A stretch of 13,816 bases of DNA. Source: JAVBSN01 sp031547045. Its GTDB lineage: Bacteria; Bacillota; Clostridia; Lachnospirales; Lachnospiraceae. The number at the start of each line of letters is the position of its first letter. Positions within the stretch are counted from its first letter, which is position 1. The translations under genes and the position numbers were made by a program. Of this stretch, positions 1 to 8,259 are shown in pieces. The stretch lies in assembly GCA_031547045.1 (NCBI GenBank), contig JAVBSN010000073.1:1-13816 (forward strand), written 5' to 3'. Under the pieces are notes generated by a model. That model did no database searches, had not been told where the DNA came from, and saw only the letters and a list, made by a program, of their open reading frames with translations.

Positions 1-117
1 AAAGAATTTTCACTTGCATTAATGGTGGGTATTGTATGTGGAGAATATTCTTCAGTATGTATTACTGGACCGTTGTGGTTATTATTTAAGACTAAATTTG
101 TGAAAAAAGATAAATAA
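1..117 (+). CDS. secF: Protein translocase subunit SecF, C-terminal end (partial)
   Basis: The frame is open from the first base and encodes 38 residues ending in a TAA stop at 115-117; the start lies outside the window. The piece reads as a hydrophobic segment containing L-A-L-M-V-G-I-V-C-G-E-Y-S-S-V, then a short hydrophobic stretch and a lysine-rich tail. The G-x-x-x-G-x-Y-S-S pattern is the signature of the last transmembrane segment of SecF (or of the SecF half of a fused SecDF), the membrane subunit that helps SecYEG complete export using the proton-motive force. secF directly upstream of recJ is a familiar clostridial order, which supports the call. Separate SecF cannot be told from a SecDF fusion because only the end is visible. 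Confidence 0.8.
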   Translation, partial: KEFSLALMVGIVCGEYSSVCITGPLWLLFKTKFVKKDK

Positions 118-126
118 ATGAATATT

Positions 127-170
127 ATGGGGACAAAGGCATACAGAGTATAAGCTAATGTCCCCATTTC
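127..170 (+). terminator. Stem-loop between secF and recJ (weak terminator or attenuator)
   Basis: A perfect 9-bp inverted repeat, ATGGGGACA (127-135) and TGTCCCCAT (159-167), encloses a 23-base loop. It is followed by TTTCTTATTT, which is U-rich but interrupted. The stem begins ten bases after the secF stop and ends about 20 bases before the recJ start. It could partly terminate secDF transcripts or attenuate read-through into recJ. The long loop and interrupted U tract make it weaker than the terminators further right. Confidence 0.45.
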
Positions 171-188
171 TTATTTGAGGGAATAGTT

Positions 189-1964
189 ATGACAGAAAGA
201 TGGATAATATATAATAAAAGTGCAGATTTTTATGGATTAGGTGATAAGTATAGCATAGATCCAGTAATTGCAAGAGTAATAAGAAATAGGGATATTTATG
301 AAAATGATATGGAAGAATATCTATATCCAGATATTTCAAAATTACATTCGCCATATATTATGAAAGATATTAATAAGGCAGTAGATATATTAAATAGTAA
401 TATTGAAGAGGGCAATGCAATTAGAATAATATCTGATTATGATGCAGATGGAGTTATGTCTAATTATATATTGTATAAGGGACTAGTTGAGTTAGGAGCA
501 AAAGTAGATTATGACATCCCAGATAGAATACAAGACGGTTATGGAATAAATGAAAATATGATTAAGAGGGCCTTTGATGAAGGTGTCAATACAATTTTAA
601 CTTGTGATAATGGTATATCAGCCATTTCTCAAATTAAATATGCAAAGGATTTAGGTATGACGGTAATTGTAACAGACCATCATGATATACCATATGAAAT
701 AGATGAAGAAGGTAATAAAATATTTCAAAAGGTTGATGCAGATGCAGTAATTAATCCTAAGCAGGAAGAATGTGAGTACCCATTTAAAGAATTATGTGGT
801 GCAGGAGTTGCTTACAAATTAATGGAGGCATTATATTCATTAAAAGGGCATAATAATGAAGATATACAAGAATATTTAGAATATGTTGCAATAGCTACAG
901 TGTGTGACGTAATGCCACTTATTGGAGAGAATAGAGTATTTGTTAAAAATGGATTAGAAAGATTAAATAATTGCACAAATATTGGACTTAAATCATTAAT
1001 AGAAGCTAATGAATTAACAGATAAAAAATTAAGTGCATATCATTTAGGTTTTGTAATAGGCCCATGTATAAATGCAACAGGAAGATTAAATAGTGCCAAA
1101 TTAAGCCTTAAGTTATTATTAGAGGCTGATGAAAAAGAAGCAATTAATCAGGCTGTTAATCTAAAAGAGATAAATGATAGTCGTAAAGAGATGACTATTG
1201 AAGCAACTGAGGAAGCAATAAAGCAAGTAGAAGAAAATAGTATGCTTGAAGAAAAAGTATTAGTAGTATACTTACCTGACTGTCACGAAAGTCTTGCAGG
1301 AATTATAGCAGGAAGAATAAAGGAGAAATACTATAGACCAACACTTGTTATTACCAAAAGTGAAGATAATTTAGTTAAGGGTTCAGGTCGCTCTATTGAA
1401 GAATACAATATGTATGAAGAACTAACAGAATGTAAGAAATTACTTGTTAAGTTTGGAGGACATCCACTTGCAGCAGGATTAACTTTATTTGAGAGTAATA
1501 TTGATAGTTTAAGACAAAAACTTAATCTTAATTGCAAACTAACAGATAATGATATTTTACCAAAATTGAAAATAGATGTAGCAATGCCGATAGATTATGT
1601 TTCTATGAAATTTATTGAACAATTATCTATATTAGAACCATTTGGAAAAGGCAACGAAAAACCAGTATTTGCTCATAGAAACTTAAAAGTAAATTCAGCA
1701 AAGATATTTGGAGTAAATAGAAATGTAATAAAACTTATTTTAGAAAGTGACATTGGAACTTCTTTAGAAGCAGTATATTTTAACCCAGAAGAATTTACTG
1801 ATAAAATTACAGAATGGTTTGGATATGAAGAATGTGATAAAATGTTACATGGTTGGTTAAATGATGTTAGACTTAATGTTGCTTATTATCCAACTATTAA
1901 TAGTTATAGGGATATGACTAATATGCAGCTTACACTAATAAGTTATACAAAATATGAAGAATAG
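189..1964 (+). CDS. recJ: Single-stranded-DNA-specific exonuclease RecJ
   Basis: RecJ degrades single-stranded DNA 5'->3' in recombinational repair and mismatch repair; it is a cytoplasmic DHH/DHHA1 phosphoesterase using divalent metal. All expected motifs are present in order: DYDADG (83-88), CDNG (139-142), the DHH triad (163-165), the CDVMPL aspartate (D240), GPCINATGRL (291-300), then the DHHA1 half with SGRS (399-402) and GGH (423-425), followed by a C-terminal OB-like region. The length of 591 residues is normal for the family (E. coli is about 577). The ATG at 189 is preceded by a GAGGG ribosome site with suitable spacing. The motif that is GPRINAAGR in many bacteria has Cys in place of the first Arg; I recall this in other clostridial RecJ proteins and do not read it as inactivation. 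It lies between secF and rel. Confidence 0.96.
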   Translation: MTERWIIYNKSADFYGLGDKYSIDPVIARVIRNRDIYENDMEEYLYPDISKLHSPYIMKDINKAVDILNSNIEEGNAIRIISDYDADGVMSNYILYKGLVELGAKVDYDIPDRIQDGYGINENMIKRAFDEGVNTILTCDNGISAISQIKYAKDLGMTVIVTDHHDIPYEIDEEGNKIFQKVDADAVINPKQEECEYPFKELCGAGVAYKLMEALYSLKGHNNEDIQEYLEYVAIATVCDVMPLIGENRVFVKNGLERLNNCTNIGLKSLIEANELTDKKLSAYHLGFVIGPCINATGRLNSAKLSLKLLLEADEKEAINQAVNLKEINDSRKEMTIEATEEAIKQVEENSMLEEKVLVVYLPDCHESLAGIIAGRIKEKYYRPTLVITKSEDNLVKGSGRSIEEYNMYEELTECKKLLVKFGGHPLAAGLTLFESNIDSLRQKLNLNCKLTDNDILPKLKIDVAMPIDYVSMKFIEQLSILEPFGKGNEKPVFAHRNLKVNSAKIFGVNRNVIKLILESDIGTSLEAVYFNPEEFTDKITEWFGYEECDKMLHGWLNDVRLNVAYYPTINSYRDMTNMQLTLISYTKYEE

Positions 1965-1972
1965 TTCATATC

Positions 1973-2001
1973 TTGTGGTTTTAAGACGAATGTATTATAA
2001 T
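1973..2001 (+). promoter_or_regulatory. Candidate sigma-A promoter for rel
   Basis: TTGTGG at 1973-1978 is separated by 17 bases from a perfect TATAAT at 1996-2001. The -35 matches only the TTG of the consensus, but spacing and -10 are ideal. It sits in the 77-base gap between recJ and rel, the largest gap in the housekeeping block, and no terminator is visible there. Rel and downstream genes could therefore be transcribed both from this site and by read-through from recJ. Confidence 0.5.
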
Positions 2002-2041
2002 ATAACACAATATATATTACTATAAGAAAAGTGGTGAGATT

Positions 2042-4303
2042 ATGGCGAATAACAAAAAGGAAATAGAATTATCTAAACCAAAGGATTTTACTCCACCAGA
2101 GGAATTATATAAGCAATTAATTGATCATATATTAACTTATCATCCATCTACAGACATTTCTATGATAGAAAAAGCATATTCTATAGCAAACGAAGCTCAT
2201 AAAGGACAGATGAGAAAATCGGGAGAACCATACATAATGCATCCATTATGTGTGGCTATTTTGCTTGCAGAATTAGAACTTGATAAAGAGACAATAGTTG
2301 CAGGGATACTTCATGATGTTGTAGAAGATACAGTTATGACAATTGAAGAGATTTCAGAAGAATTTTCACCAGAAATTGCGTTGCTAGTAGATGGTGTTAC
2401 AAAACTTACTCAACTTAATCTTACACAAGATAAGATTGAGATTCAAGCAGAGAATCTAAGAAAAATGTTTCTTGCTATGGCAAAGGACATTAGAGTTATA
2501 CTTATAAAATTAGCAGATAGACTTCACAATCTTAGAACCCTACAATATCAAAGTCCTGCAAAGCAGATGGAAAAAGCAAAAGAGACAATGGATATATATG
2601 CACCTCTTGCACATAGACTTGGTATTAGTAAAATAAAAACAGAGTTAGATGATTTATCGTTAATGTATTTACAGCCAGAGGTGTATAACAATTTAAAGAC
2701 AGAGATTGATGACCGCTTAGCTGAACGTGAAGAGATGATTCATGACATAGTTGAAGAAGTAAAAGGTTATATTGAAGAATCTAATATAGAGGCAGAGATA
2801 GACGGAAGAGTTAAACATTTATTTAGTATATATAAGAAGATGGTTAATCAGAATAAAACTATTGATCAAATATACGATATATTTGCAGTTAGAATTAAAG
2901 TAGAAACAGTAAGAGATTGCTATGCCACACTTGGAATAATTCATGAAATGTATAAACCTATACCAGGACGTTTCAAGGATTATATTGCCATGCCTAAACA
3001 AAATATGTATCAATCACTTCACACTACACTTATTGGTAAGACAGGAAAACCTTTTGAGATACAAATACGTACCTATGATATGCATAGAACAGCAGAATAT
3101 GGTATTGCTGCTCACTGGAAATACAAAGAAAATGCACAAGGTGCTACAGGAAGAGAAAAAGAAGAAGCAAAACTTAGTTGGTTAAGGCAAATACTAGAAT
3201 GGCAGAGGGATACTGAGGATAATAAGGAATTTATGTCTTTTGTAAAAACTGATTTAGATTTATTTGCTGAACAAGTATACTGTTTTACACCAGCAGGAGA
3301 TGTTAAGAATCTTCCAAAAGGTTCTACGCCTATAGATTTTGCATACTCTATTCATACGGCAGTTGGTAATAAAATGATTGGAGCAAGAGTTAATGGTCGT
3401 CAAGTTCCAATAGAATATAAGTTGCAAAATGGAGATAGAATAGAAGTTGTTACTTCACAGAATTCAAAAGGGCCTAGTAGAGATTGGCTTAATATTGTAC
3501 AAAGTACTCAAGCTAAGACTAAGATTAATCAATGGTTTAAACAAGAATTTAAAGAAGACAATATTAATAGAGGTAAGGAATTAGTAAATAACTATTGTAA
3601 AACAAAGGGATATACTTTATCAGATTATACAAAATCTCAATACATTGAAAAGATATTACAGAAGTATAATTTTAGAGATTGGGATTCTGTACTAGCAGCA
3701 GTTGGACATGGCGGACTTAAAGAAGGTCAGGTTATTAATAAGCTAGTAGAAGAATATGATAAAGAGCACAAGAAAGAAGTTACTAACGAAGAGATACTTG
3801 AGCATCTTGGAGATGGTAACGATCACAAGAAGATAAATAAGTCTTCAGGTGGTATAGTAGTTAAAGGTATAGATGATGTGGCAGTACGTTTTTCTAAATG
3901 TTGTTCACCGGTTCCAGGAGATGAAATAGTAGGTTTCGTTACAAGAGGAAGAGGAATATCTATTCATAGAACAGATTGTGTAAATGTAATATGTATGGAT
4001 GAAATGGATAGAGCTAGATTAATTGATGCTGAATGGCAAGCAAGACCACAAGAAAGTACAGCAGTATATTCTTCAGAAATTAAAATATATGCTACAGATA
4101 GAAGAGGAATATTGTTTGATATAACAAAAATATTAACGGAAAATAATATTGATATATCAAGTGTTAATTCTAGAACAAATAAGCAAGGTAAAGCGACTAT
4201 AAGTGTTTCGTTCGAAATAAAGAGTGTTGACCAGCTTAATAAAATGATTGCAAAATTAAGAAATGTTGAAAGTGTAATTGACATAGAGAGGACTAGCGCA
4301 TAA
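2042..4303 (+). CDS. rel: Bifunctional (p)ppGpp synthetase/hydrolase Rel (RelA/SpoT family)
   Basis: This is the stringent-response enzyme that makes (p)ppGpp from ATP plus GDP/GTP on stalled ribosomes and hydrolyses it again. The 753-residue protein has the full long-RSH layout. The N-terminal HD hydrolase has H67, the H-D pair at 91-92 within HDVVED, and the ADRLHNLRT segment around 158-166. The synthetase carries D279 in DIFAVR and an RFKD motif at 310-313, the form found in bifunctional Rel rather than the EXDD of synthetase-only RelA. A TGS domain runs from about 412 to 470, a CC/zinc-finger region has C620, C621, H642 and C646, and an ACT domain fills about 677-753. Both active sites look intact. 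In the synthetase loop, PKPNMYQSLHT of relatives reads PKQNMYQSLHT. The start ATG follows GTGGTGAG closely. Its stop overlaps the next gene's start by one base. Confidence 0.97.
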   Translation: MANNKKEIELSKPKDFTPPEELYKQLIDHILTYHPSTDISMIEKAYSIANEAHKGQMRKSGEPYIMHPLCVAILLAELELDKETIVAGILHDVVEDTVMTIEEISEEFSPEIALLVDGVTKLTQLNLTQDKIEIQAENLRKMFLAMAKDIRVILIKLADRLHNLRTLQYQSPAKQMEKAKETMDIYAPLAHRLGISKIKTELDDLSLMYLQPEVYNNLKTEIDDRLAEREEMIHDIVEEVKGYIEESNIEAEIDGRVKHLFSIYKKMVNQNKTIDQIYDIFAVRIKVETVRDCYATLGIIHEMYKPIPGRFKDYIAMPKQNMYQSLHTTLIGKTGKPFEIQIRTYDMHRTAEYGIAAHWKYKENAQGATGREKEEAKLSWLRQILEWQRDTEDNKEFMSFVKTDLDLFAEQVYCFTPAGDVKNLPKGSTPIDFAYSIHTAVGNKMIGARVNGRQVPIEYKLQNGDRIEVVTSQNSKGPSRDWLNIVQSTQAKTKINQWFKQEFKEDNINRGKELVNNYCKTKGYTLSDYTKSQYIEKILQKYNFRDWDSVLAAVGHGGLKEGQVINKLVEEYDKEHKKEVTNEEILEHLGDGNDHKKINKSSGGIVVKGIDDVAVRFSKCCSPVPGDEIVGFVTRGRGISIHRTDCVNVICMDEMDRARLIDAEWQARPQESTAVYSSEIKIYATDRRGILFDITKILTENNIDISSVNSRTNKQGKATISVSFEIKSVDQLNKMIAKLRNVESVIDIERTSA

Positions 4304-4944
4304 TGAGAATAGTAGTTGTAACAAACGTATTAGGAAACTTAGCAACTAATTGTTATACAGTAGTTAATACTGATACAAGACAGGTTGTTATTATAGATCC
4401 AGCAGCTAATGCAGATTTTTTAATTAATATGGTTAATAATCAAAATTATATATTAGAAGGAATATTATTAACTCATGGACATGTAGACCATATAGGAGCT
4501 GTTGGCAAACTTGTAGAAGCATTTCCACAGGCAAAAATATATTGTTCAGAAGATGAGATAAATGTACTTACTGATTCTAAGGTTAATTTATCAACTATGT
4601 TTGGTGCTAACCTTTCATATAATGCTGATATTACACTAACAGATAATCAAGAAATAAACTTGATTGGCGTTAATATGTTGTGTATTAAGACACCAGGGCA
4701 TACTGAAGGTGGAATGTGTTATTATATTGAAAGTGAGAGTATACTCTTTTCAGGAGATACTTTGTTTGAAGAAAGTATTGGTCGTTCTGATTTTCCTACA
4801 GGAAGTGGAGCAACTTTAGTTAAGTCAATAAAAGAAAAATTACTTATTCTACCAGATGCAGTAGTAGTATACCCAGGACATGGGGATAAGACTACTATTA
4901 GTAATGAGAAAAAATATAATCCATTTGTAGGTGGACAAGAATAA
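4303..4944 (+). CDS. Metallo-beta-lactamase-fold hydrolase, glyoxalase II-like
   Basis: A 213-residue single-domain metallo-beta-lactamase-fold enzyme. The binuclear metal site is complete: THGHVDH (57-63), H133 in PGHTEGG, D152 in SGDTLF and H193 in YPGHGD. The GRSDFPTGS stretch after the metal aspartate is typical of the YcbL/glyoxalase-II-like branch, whose members hydrolyse thioesters such as S-lactoylglutathione; the true substrate here is unknown. No signal peptide is seen, so it is probably cytoplasmic. The start overlaps the rel stop as TAATG, and its own stop overlaps the hemZ start in the same way, suggesting translational coupling along the operon. Family assignment is firm; function is not. 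Confidence 0.9.
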   Translation: MRIVVVTNVLGNLATNCYTVVNTDTRQVVIIDPAANADFLINMVNNQNYILEGILLTHGHVDHIGAVGKLVEAFPQAKIYCSEDEINVLTDSKVNLSTMFGANLSYNADITLTDNQEINLIGVNMLCIKTPGHTEGGMCYYIESESILFSGDTLFEESIGRSDFPTGSGATLVKSIKEKLLILPDAVVVYPGHGDKTTISNEKKYNPFVGGQE

Positions 4945-6380
4945 TGATATATTTGAAACAAAGTGCAGACAATTATAATAATGACTTTAGAGCTATGCTA
5001 CAAGCTTTTTATAAAGATGAGAAAATTGTTACTTATGAAGAAGGAACAAATCTAGCATTACAAGTAGATTTCAATGAAAATGGTGTAGCATTTATGTTGT
5101 CCGATAAAGATGGTTATATAGCTAAAGATTATTTGGCTTGTAATTACATAGATAAGAAAGTATCAAAAAATCCTATTAAGGCAGTAGTATATAATATGTT
5201 ATCAGCATATACAGATAGAACCTTGCCTTGGGGAAGTCTTACAGGAATTCGTCCTACAAAAATTGCTACAGAGTTTTTGGAAAATGGAGCTAGTTATGAT
5301 GCTATTATAAAAGAATATGAAGATGTATATCTTACTACTAAGAATAAAGCTGATATATGTTTAGAAGTGGCAAAGAAAGAAATTTCACTATACAGAAATA
5401 TTGATTTTGACAAGGAATACAGTATATATATAGGTATTCCGTTTTGTCCATCTACATGTCTATATTGTTCATTTACTTCATATCCCATATTCTCATATAG
5501 AGATAAAGTAGATTCATATATTGAAGCATTAAAGAAAGAATTCATATATGTAGCAGAAGCTTATAAACATAAAAAATTAACAACTATATATATTGGAGGT
5601 GGAACTCCAAGTTCATTAGAAGCTAGTGAGTTGGATAAACTTATTACATATATATATGATGTATTTGATACATCTTATGTGAGGGAATTTACTGTCGAAG
5701 CAGGAAGACCTGACAGTATAGATGTTAATAAATTGCAAGTTCTTAGAAAACATAATATTAATAGAATAAGTATTAATCCCCAAACTATGAATGATGATAC
5801 ATTGAAACTAATTGGCCGTGCTCATAGTACTGAAGATACAATAAGAGCTTATGAAGAAGCTAGAGCATTAGGCTTTGATAATATAAATATGGATATAATT
5901 ATTGGGCTTCCTAATGAGGAAATCAGAGAATTAACATATACATTAGATAAGATATATGATATGAAACCTGATAGTTTAACTGTTCATTCATTAGCAATAA
6001 AACGAGCAGCTAATCTTAATATACAGATGGAACAATATAGAAGTATGATTAAGGGAAGCACTAATGAAATGATTGAATTGGTAGATAGTTATGCAAGAAA
6101 ACTAGAACTATATCCCTATTATTTATACAGACAAAAGAATATTCCAGGTAACCTTGAAAACATAGGATATTCAACAGAAGGAAAAGAATGTTTATATAAT
6201 ATATTGATTATGGAAGAAAAAATGGATATTATAGCTATGGGTGCAGGAGCATCTACCAAACTAGTATATCCTTTAGAAAATAGAATTGAGAGAGTTGAAA
6301 ACGTAAAAAATGTAGATGATTATATTTTACGTGTAGACGAAATGATAGCTAGAAAAGAAGTAAGGATGTCATGCAAATAG
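4944..6380 (+). CDS. hemZ: Radical SAM protein HemZ (coproporphyrinogen dehydrogenase family)
   Basis: A 478-residue radical S-adenosylmethionine protein of the HemN/HemZ group. The [4Fe-4S]-binding CxxxCxxC is C168, C172, C175 in GIPFCPSTCLYCSF, followed by a SAM-binding GGGTPS at 218-223. The N-terminal LPWGSLTGIRPTK (about 94-106) is the mark of HemZ rather than HemN or HemW. Family annotation is oxygen-independent oxidation of coproporphyrinogen III, but whether HemZ does this in most clostridia is not settled, and no other haem gene lies in the window. It starts on the TAATG overlap with the preceding hydrolase, in keeping with the common rel-MBL-hemZ-hisS order in clostridia. Confidence 0.93.
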   Translation: MIYLKQSADNYNNDFRAMLQAFYKDEKIVTYEEGTNLALQVDFNENGVAFMLSDKDGYIAKDYLACNYIDKKVSKNPIKAVVYNMLSAYTDRTLPWGSLTGIRPTKIATEFLENGASYDAIIKEYEDVYLTTKNKADICLEVAKKEISLYRNIDFDKEYSIYIGIPFCPSTCLYCSFTSYPIFSYRDKVDSYIEALKKEFIYVAEAYKHKKLTTIYIGGGTPSSLEASELDKLITYIYDVFDTSYVREFTVEAGRPDSIDVNKLQVLRKHNINRISINPQTMNDDTLKLIGRAHSTEDTIRAYEEARALGFDNINMDIIIGLPNEEIRELTYTLDKIYDMKPDSLTVHSLAIKRAANLNIQMEQYRSMIKGSTNEMIELVDSYARKLELYPYYLYRQKNIPGNLENIGYSTEGKECLYNILIMEEKMDIIAMGAGASTKLVYPLENRIERVENVKNVDDYILRVDEMIARKEVRMSCK

Positions 6381-6391
6381 GAGAGGTACAT

Positions 6392-6979
6392 ATGGATATT
6401 GAAGAATTATTATCAGAAGATAATTATTTGTCGGAAGATGTTATAAATTGTATAGAGCATGGAATATATGTATCAAATTTAGCAGGAAAATTGGCTAGAG
6501 AACTTAATCTAGATGGAGAATTATGCCATGATATAGAAATGGCAGCACTTATCCATGATATAGGTAAGATAAAAATAGCTCCATATATATATGGTCGTGA
6601 TGAAAACACTATGGAAATAGAAGAGATGAGATATGTTAGAAAGCATGCAAATATGGGATATGAGATTGCAAGAGAGCAAGGCTATTCTGATAGGGTATGT
6701 GAATTTATCCTACATCACCATGAAAATTTTGATGGTTCAGGTTATCCGGATAACCTAATGGGGAATGATATATCTATAGGTTCAAGAGTACTTAGAGTAT
6801 GCGATGTGTTTGTTGCACTTGTATCTGATAGACCATATAGAAAAGCATTTGATATTAAGCAAGCAACAGAATTAATTATAGATGAAGTTAAACACTTTGA
6901 TATGAAAATATTTCTTGCATTTCAAAATGTTATTCATCAAGAAACTATGTTGCAAGAAATAGAAGAGAAGTATTTGTAA
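6392..6979 (+). CDS. HD-GYP domain protein, possible cyclic-di-GMP phosphodiesterase
   Basis: With the chosen start this is a 195-residue protein consisting almost entirely of an HD-GYP domain. The metal-binding H-D pair is at 55-56 in IHDIGK. The H-H-E run near 108-110 leads into DGSGYP (114-119), which contains the GYP motif that separates cyclic-dinucleotide phosphodiesterases from ordinary HD hydrolases. A conserved RVCDVFVALVSDRPYR segment follows. There is no receiver, PAS or membrane segment, so how it is controlled cannot be seen. I prefer the ATG at 6392, five bases after a strong GGAGAGG; an in-frame ATG at 6371 overlaps hemZ and follows a weaker AAGGA. It sits 11 bases after hemZ and 16 before hisS, so is co-transcribed with both. 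Catalytic activity is inferred from motifs. Confidence 0.87.
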   Translation: MDIEELLSEDNYLSEDVINCIEHGIYVSNLAGKLARELNLDGELCHDIEMAALIHDIGKIKIAPYIYGRDENTMEIEEMRYVRKHANMGYEIAREQGYSDRVCEFILHHHENFDGSGYPDNLMGNDISIGSRVLRVCDVFVALVSDRPYRKAFDIKQATELIIDEVKHFDMKIFLAFQNVIHQETMLQEIEEKYL

Positions 6980-6995
6980 TTTAGGAGGAACAACA

Positions 6996-8255
6996 ATGGC
7001 AATGAAGAAAAAGCCTGTTACTGGTATGAAAGATATATTACCAAAGGAAATGGAAATAAGAGATTATGTTATAGGTTTAATAAAGGAAACTTATAAAACA
7101 TTTGGTTTTAGTTCAGTTGAAACACCTTGTGTAGAGAATATTGAAAATCTAAGCAGTAAACAAGGTGGAGAGAATGAGAAACTTATATTTAAAATATTAA
7201 AACGTGGAGATAAGCTTAAGATTGATGAAGCAAAATCAGAGTTAGATTTGGTTGATGGGGGTCTTAGATATGACCTTACAGTTCCACTATGTAGATATTA
7301 TTCAAATAATGGCAATGATTTACCAAGTCCATTTAAAGCATTACAGATGGGAAATGTATGGAGAGCAGATAGACCACAAAGAGGTCGTTATCGTCAATTT
7401 ATGCAATGCGATATAGATATATTAGGTGAGCCAACTATACTTGCAGAGATAGAATTAATTCTTGCAACAACAACTTTACTTGGCAAGGTTGATTTTAAGA
7501 ATTTTACTATAAGAATAAATGATAGAAAGATTCTTAAAGCTATGGCAGCATATAGTGGTTTTGAAGAAAGTTCATGGGATCTAGTATTTATTATATTAGA
7601 TAAAATGGATAAGATTGGTTTAGATGGAGTTAGAGAAGAGCTTATTAAAGAAGGATTTAATGAGAAATCTGTTGATAAATACTTAGAATTATTTGAGAAT
7701 GTTGAAAATAGCATAGAAGGTGTTAAATATCTAAAGGATACATTAGAAGGATTCTTAGAGCCAAGTGTTGCTGAAGATATGGAAACAATTATATCAAGTG
7801 TTGAAGCTGCTAAGACCGCAGAGTTTAAGATAGAATTCGATCCAACCCTAGTTAGAGGTATGTCATATTATACAGGTCCTATTTTTGAAATATCAATGGA
7901 CGAGTTTGGCGGATCAGTAGGTGGCGGTGGTCGTTATGATGAGATGATTGGTAAGTTTACTGGTACTAATACACCTGCATGTGGATTCTCTATAGGATTT
8001 GAGCGTATAGTTATGTTACTTCTTGAAAGAGATTATAAAGTACCAATGGCTAACAAGAAAACAGCATATTTAATTGAAAAGAATATGCCTAATGATAAAT
8101 TAATTGCAATTTTAGAAAAAGCAAAAGTAGAACGTTTAAATGGAACTCAAGTGAATATAGCAATAATGAAGAAAAACAAGAAATTCCAAAAAGAACAACT
8201 TATAAGTGAAGGCTATGAAGTGTTTGAAGAATTTTTTATAGATAAGGAGATATAG
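6996..8255 (+). CDS. hisS: Histidyl-tRNA synthetase
   Basis: Charges tRNA-His with histidine in the cytoplasm. Class II motifs are clear: motif 2 with R123 in VWRADRPQRGRYRQF, the HisRS-specific VRGMSYYTG loop (286-294) and motif 3 with GFERI (334-338). The usual loop is RGLDYYT, so the Asp is replaced by Ser. The 419-residue length is normal, but after about residue 350 the C-terminal anticodon-binding region is only about 70 residues and lacks the glycine/glutamate-rich ending of E. coli HisRS. I recall the same form in other Lachnospiraceae HisRS, so it looks like a lineage subtype rather than damage. The start is fixed by AGGAGG seven bases before the ATG. It is four bases upstream of aspS, the usual pairing. 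Confidence 0.95.
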   Translation: MAMKKKPVTGMKDILPKEMEIRDYVIGLIKETYKTFGFSSVETPCVENIENLSSKQGGENEKLIFKILKRGDKLKIDEAKSELDLVDGGLRYDLTVPLCRYYSNNGNDLPSPFKALQMGNVWRADRPQRGRYRQFMQCDIDILGEPTILAEIELILATTTLLGKVDFKNFTIRINDRKILKAMAAYSGFEESSWDLVFIILDKMDKIGLDGVREELIKEGFNEKSVDKYLELFENVENSIEGVKYLKDTLEGFLEPSVAEDMETIISSVEAAKTAEFKIEFDPTLVRGMSYYTGPIFEISMDEFGGSVGGGGRYDEMIGKFTGTNTPACGFSIGFERIVMLLLERDYKVPMANKKTAYLIEKNMPNDKLIAILEKAKVERLNGTQVNIAIMKKNKKFQKEQLISEGYEVFEEFFIDKEI

Positions 8256-8259
8256 AAAT

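Noticed and set aside
3964..4284. 106-codon open frame on the minus strand inside rel
   Set aside because: It lies wholly opposite the conserved zinc-finger/ACT end of rel and its translation is a low-complexity hydrophobic shadow without a ribosome site.
7394..7714. 106-codon open frame on the minus strand inside hisS
   Set aside because: Opposite a well-conserved hisS region; Ser/Leu/Ile-rich translation typical of an antisense shadow in AT-rich DNA.
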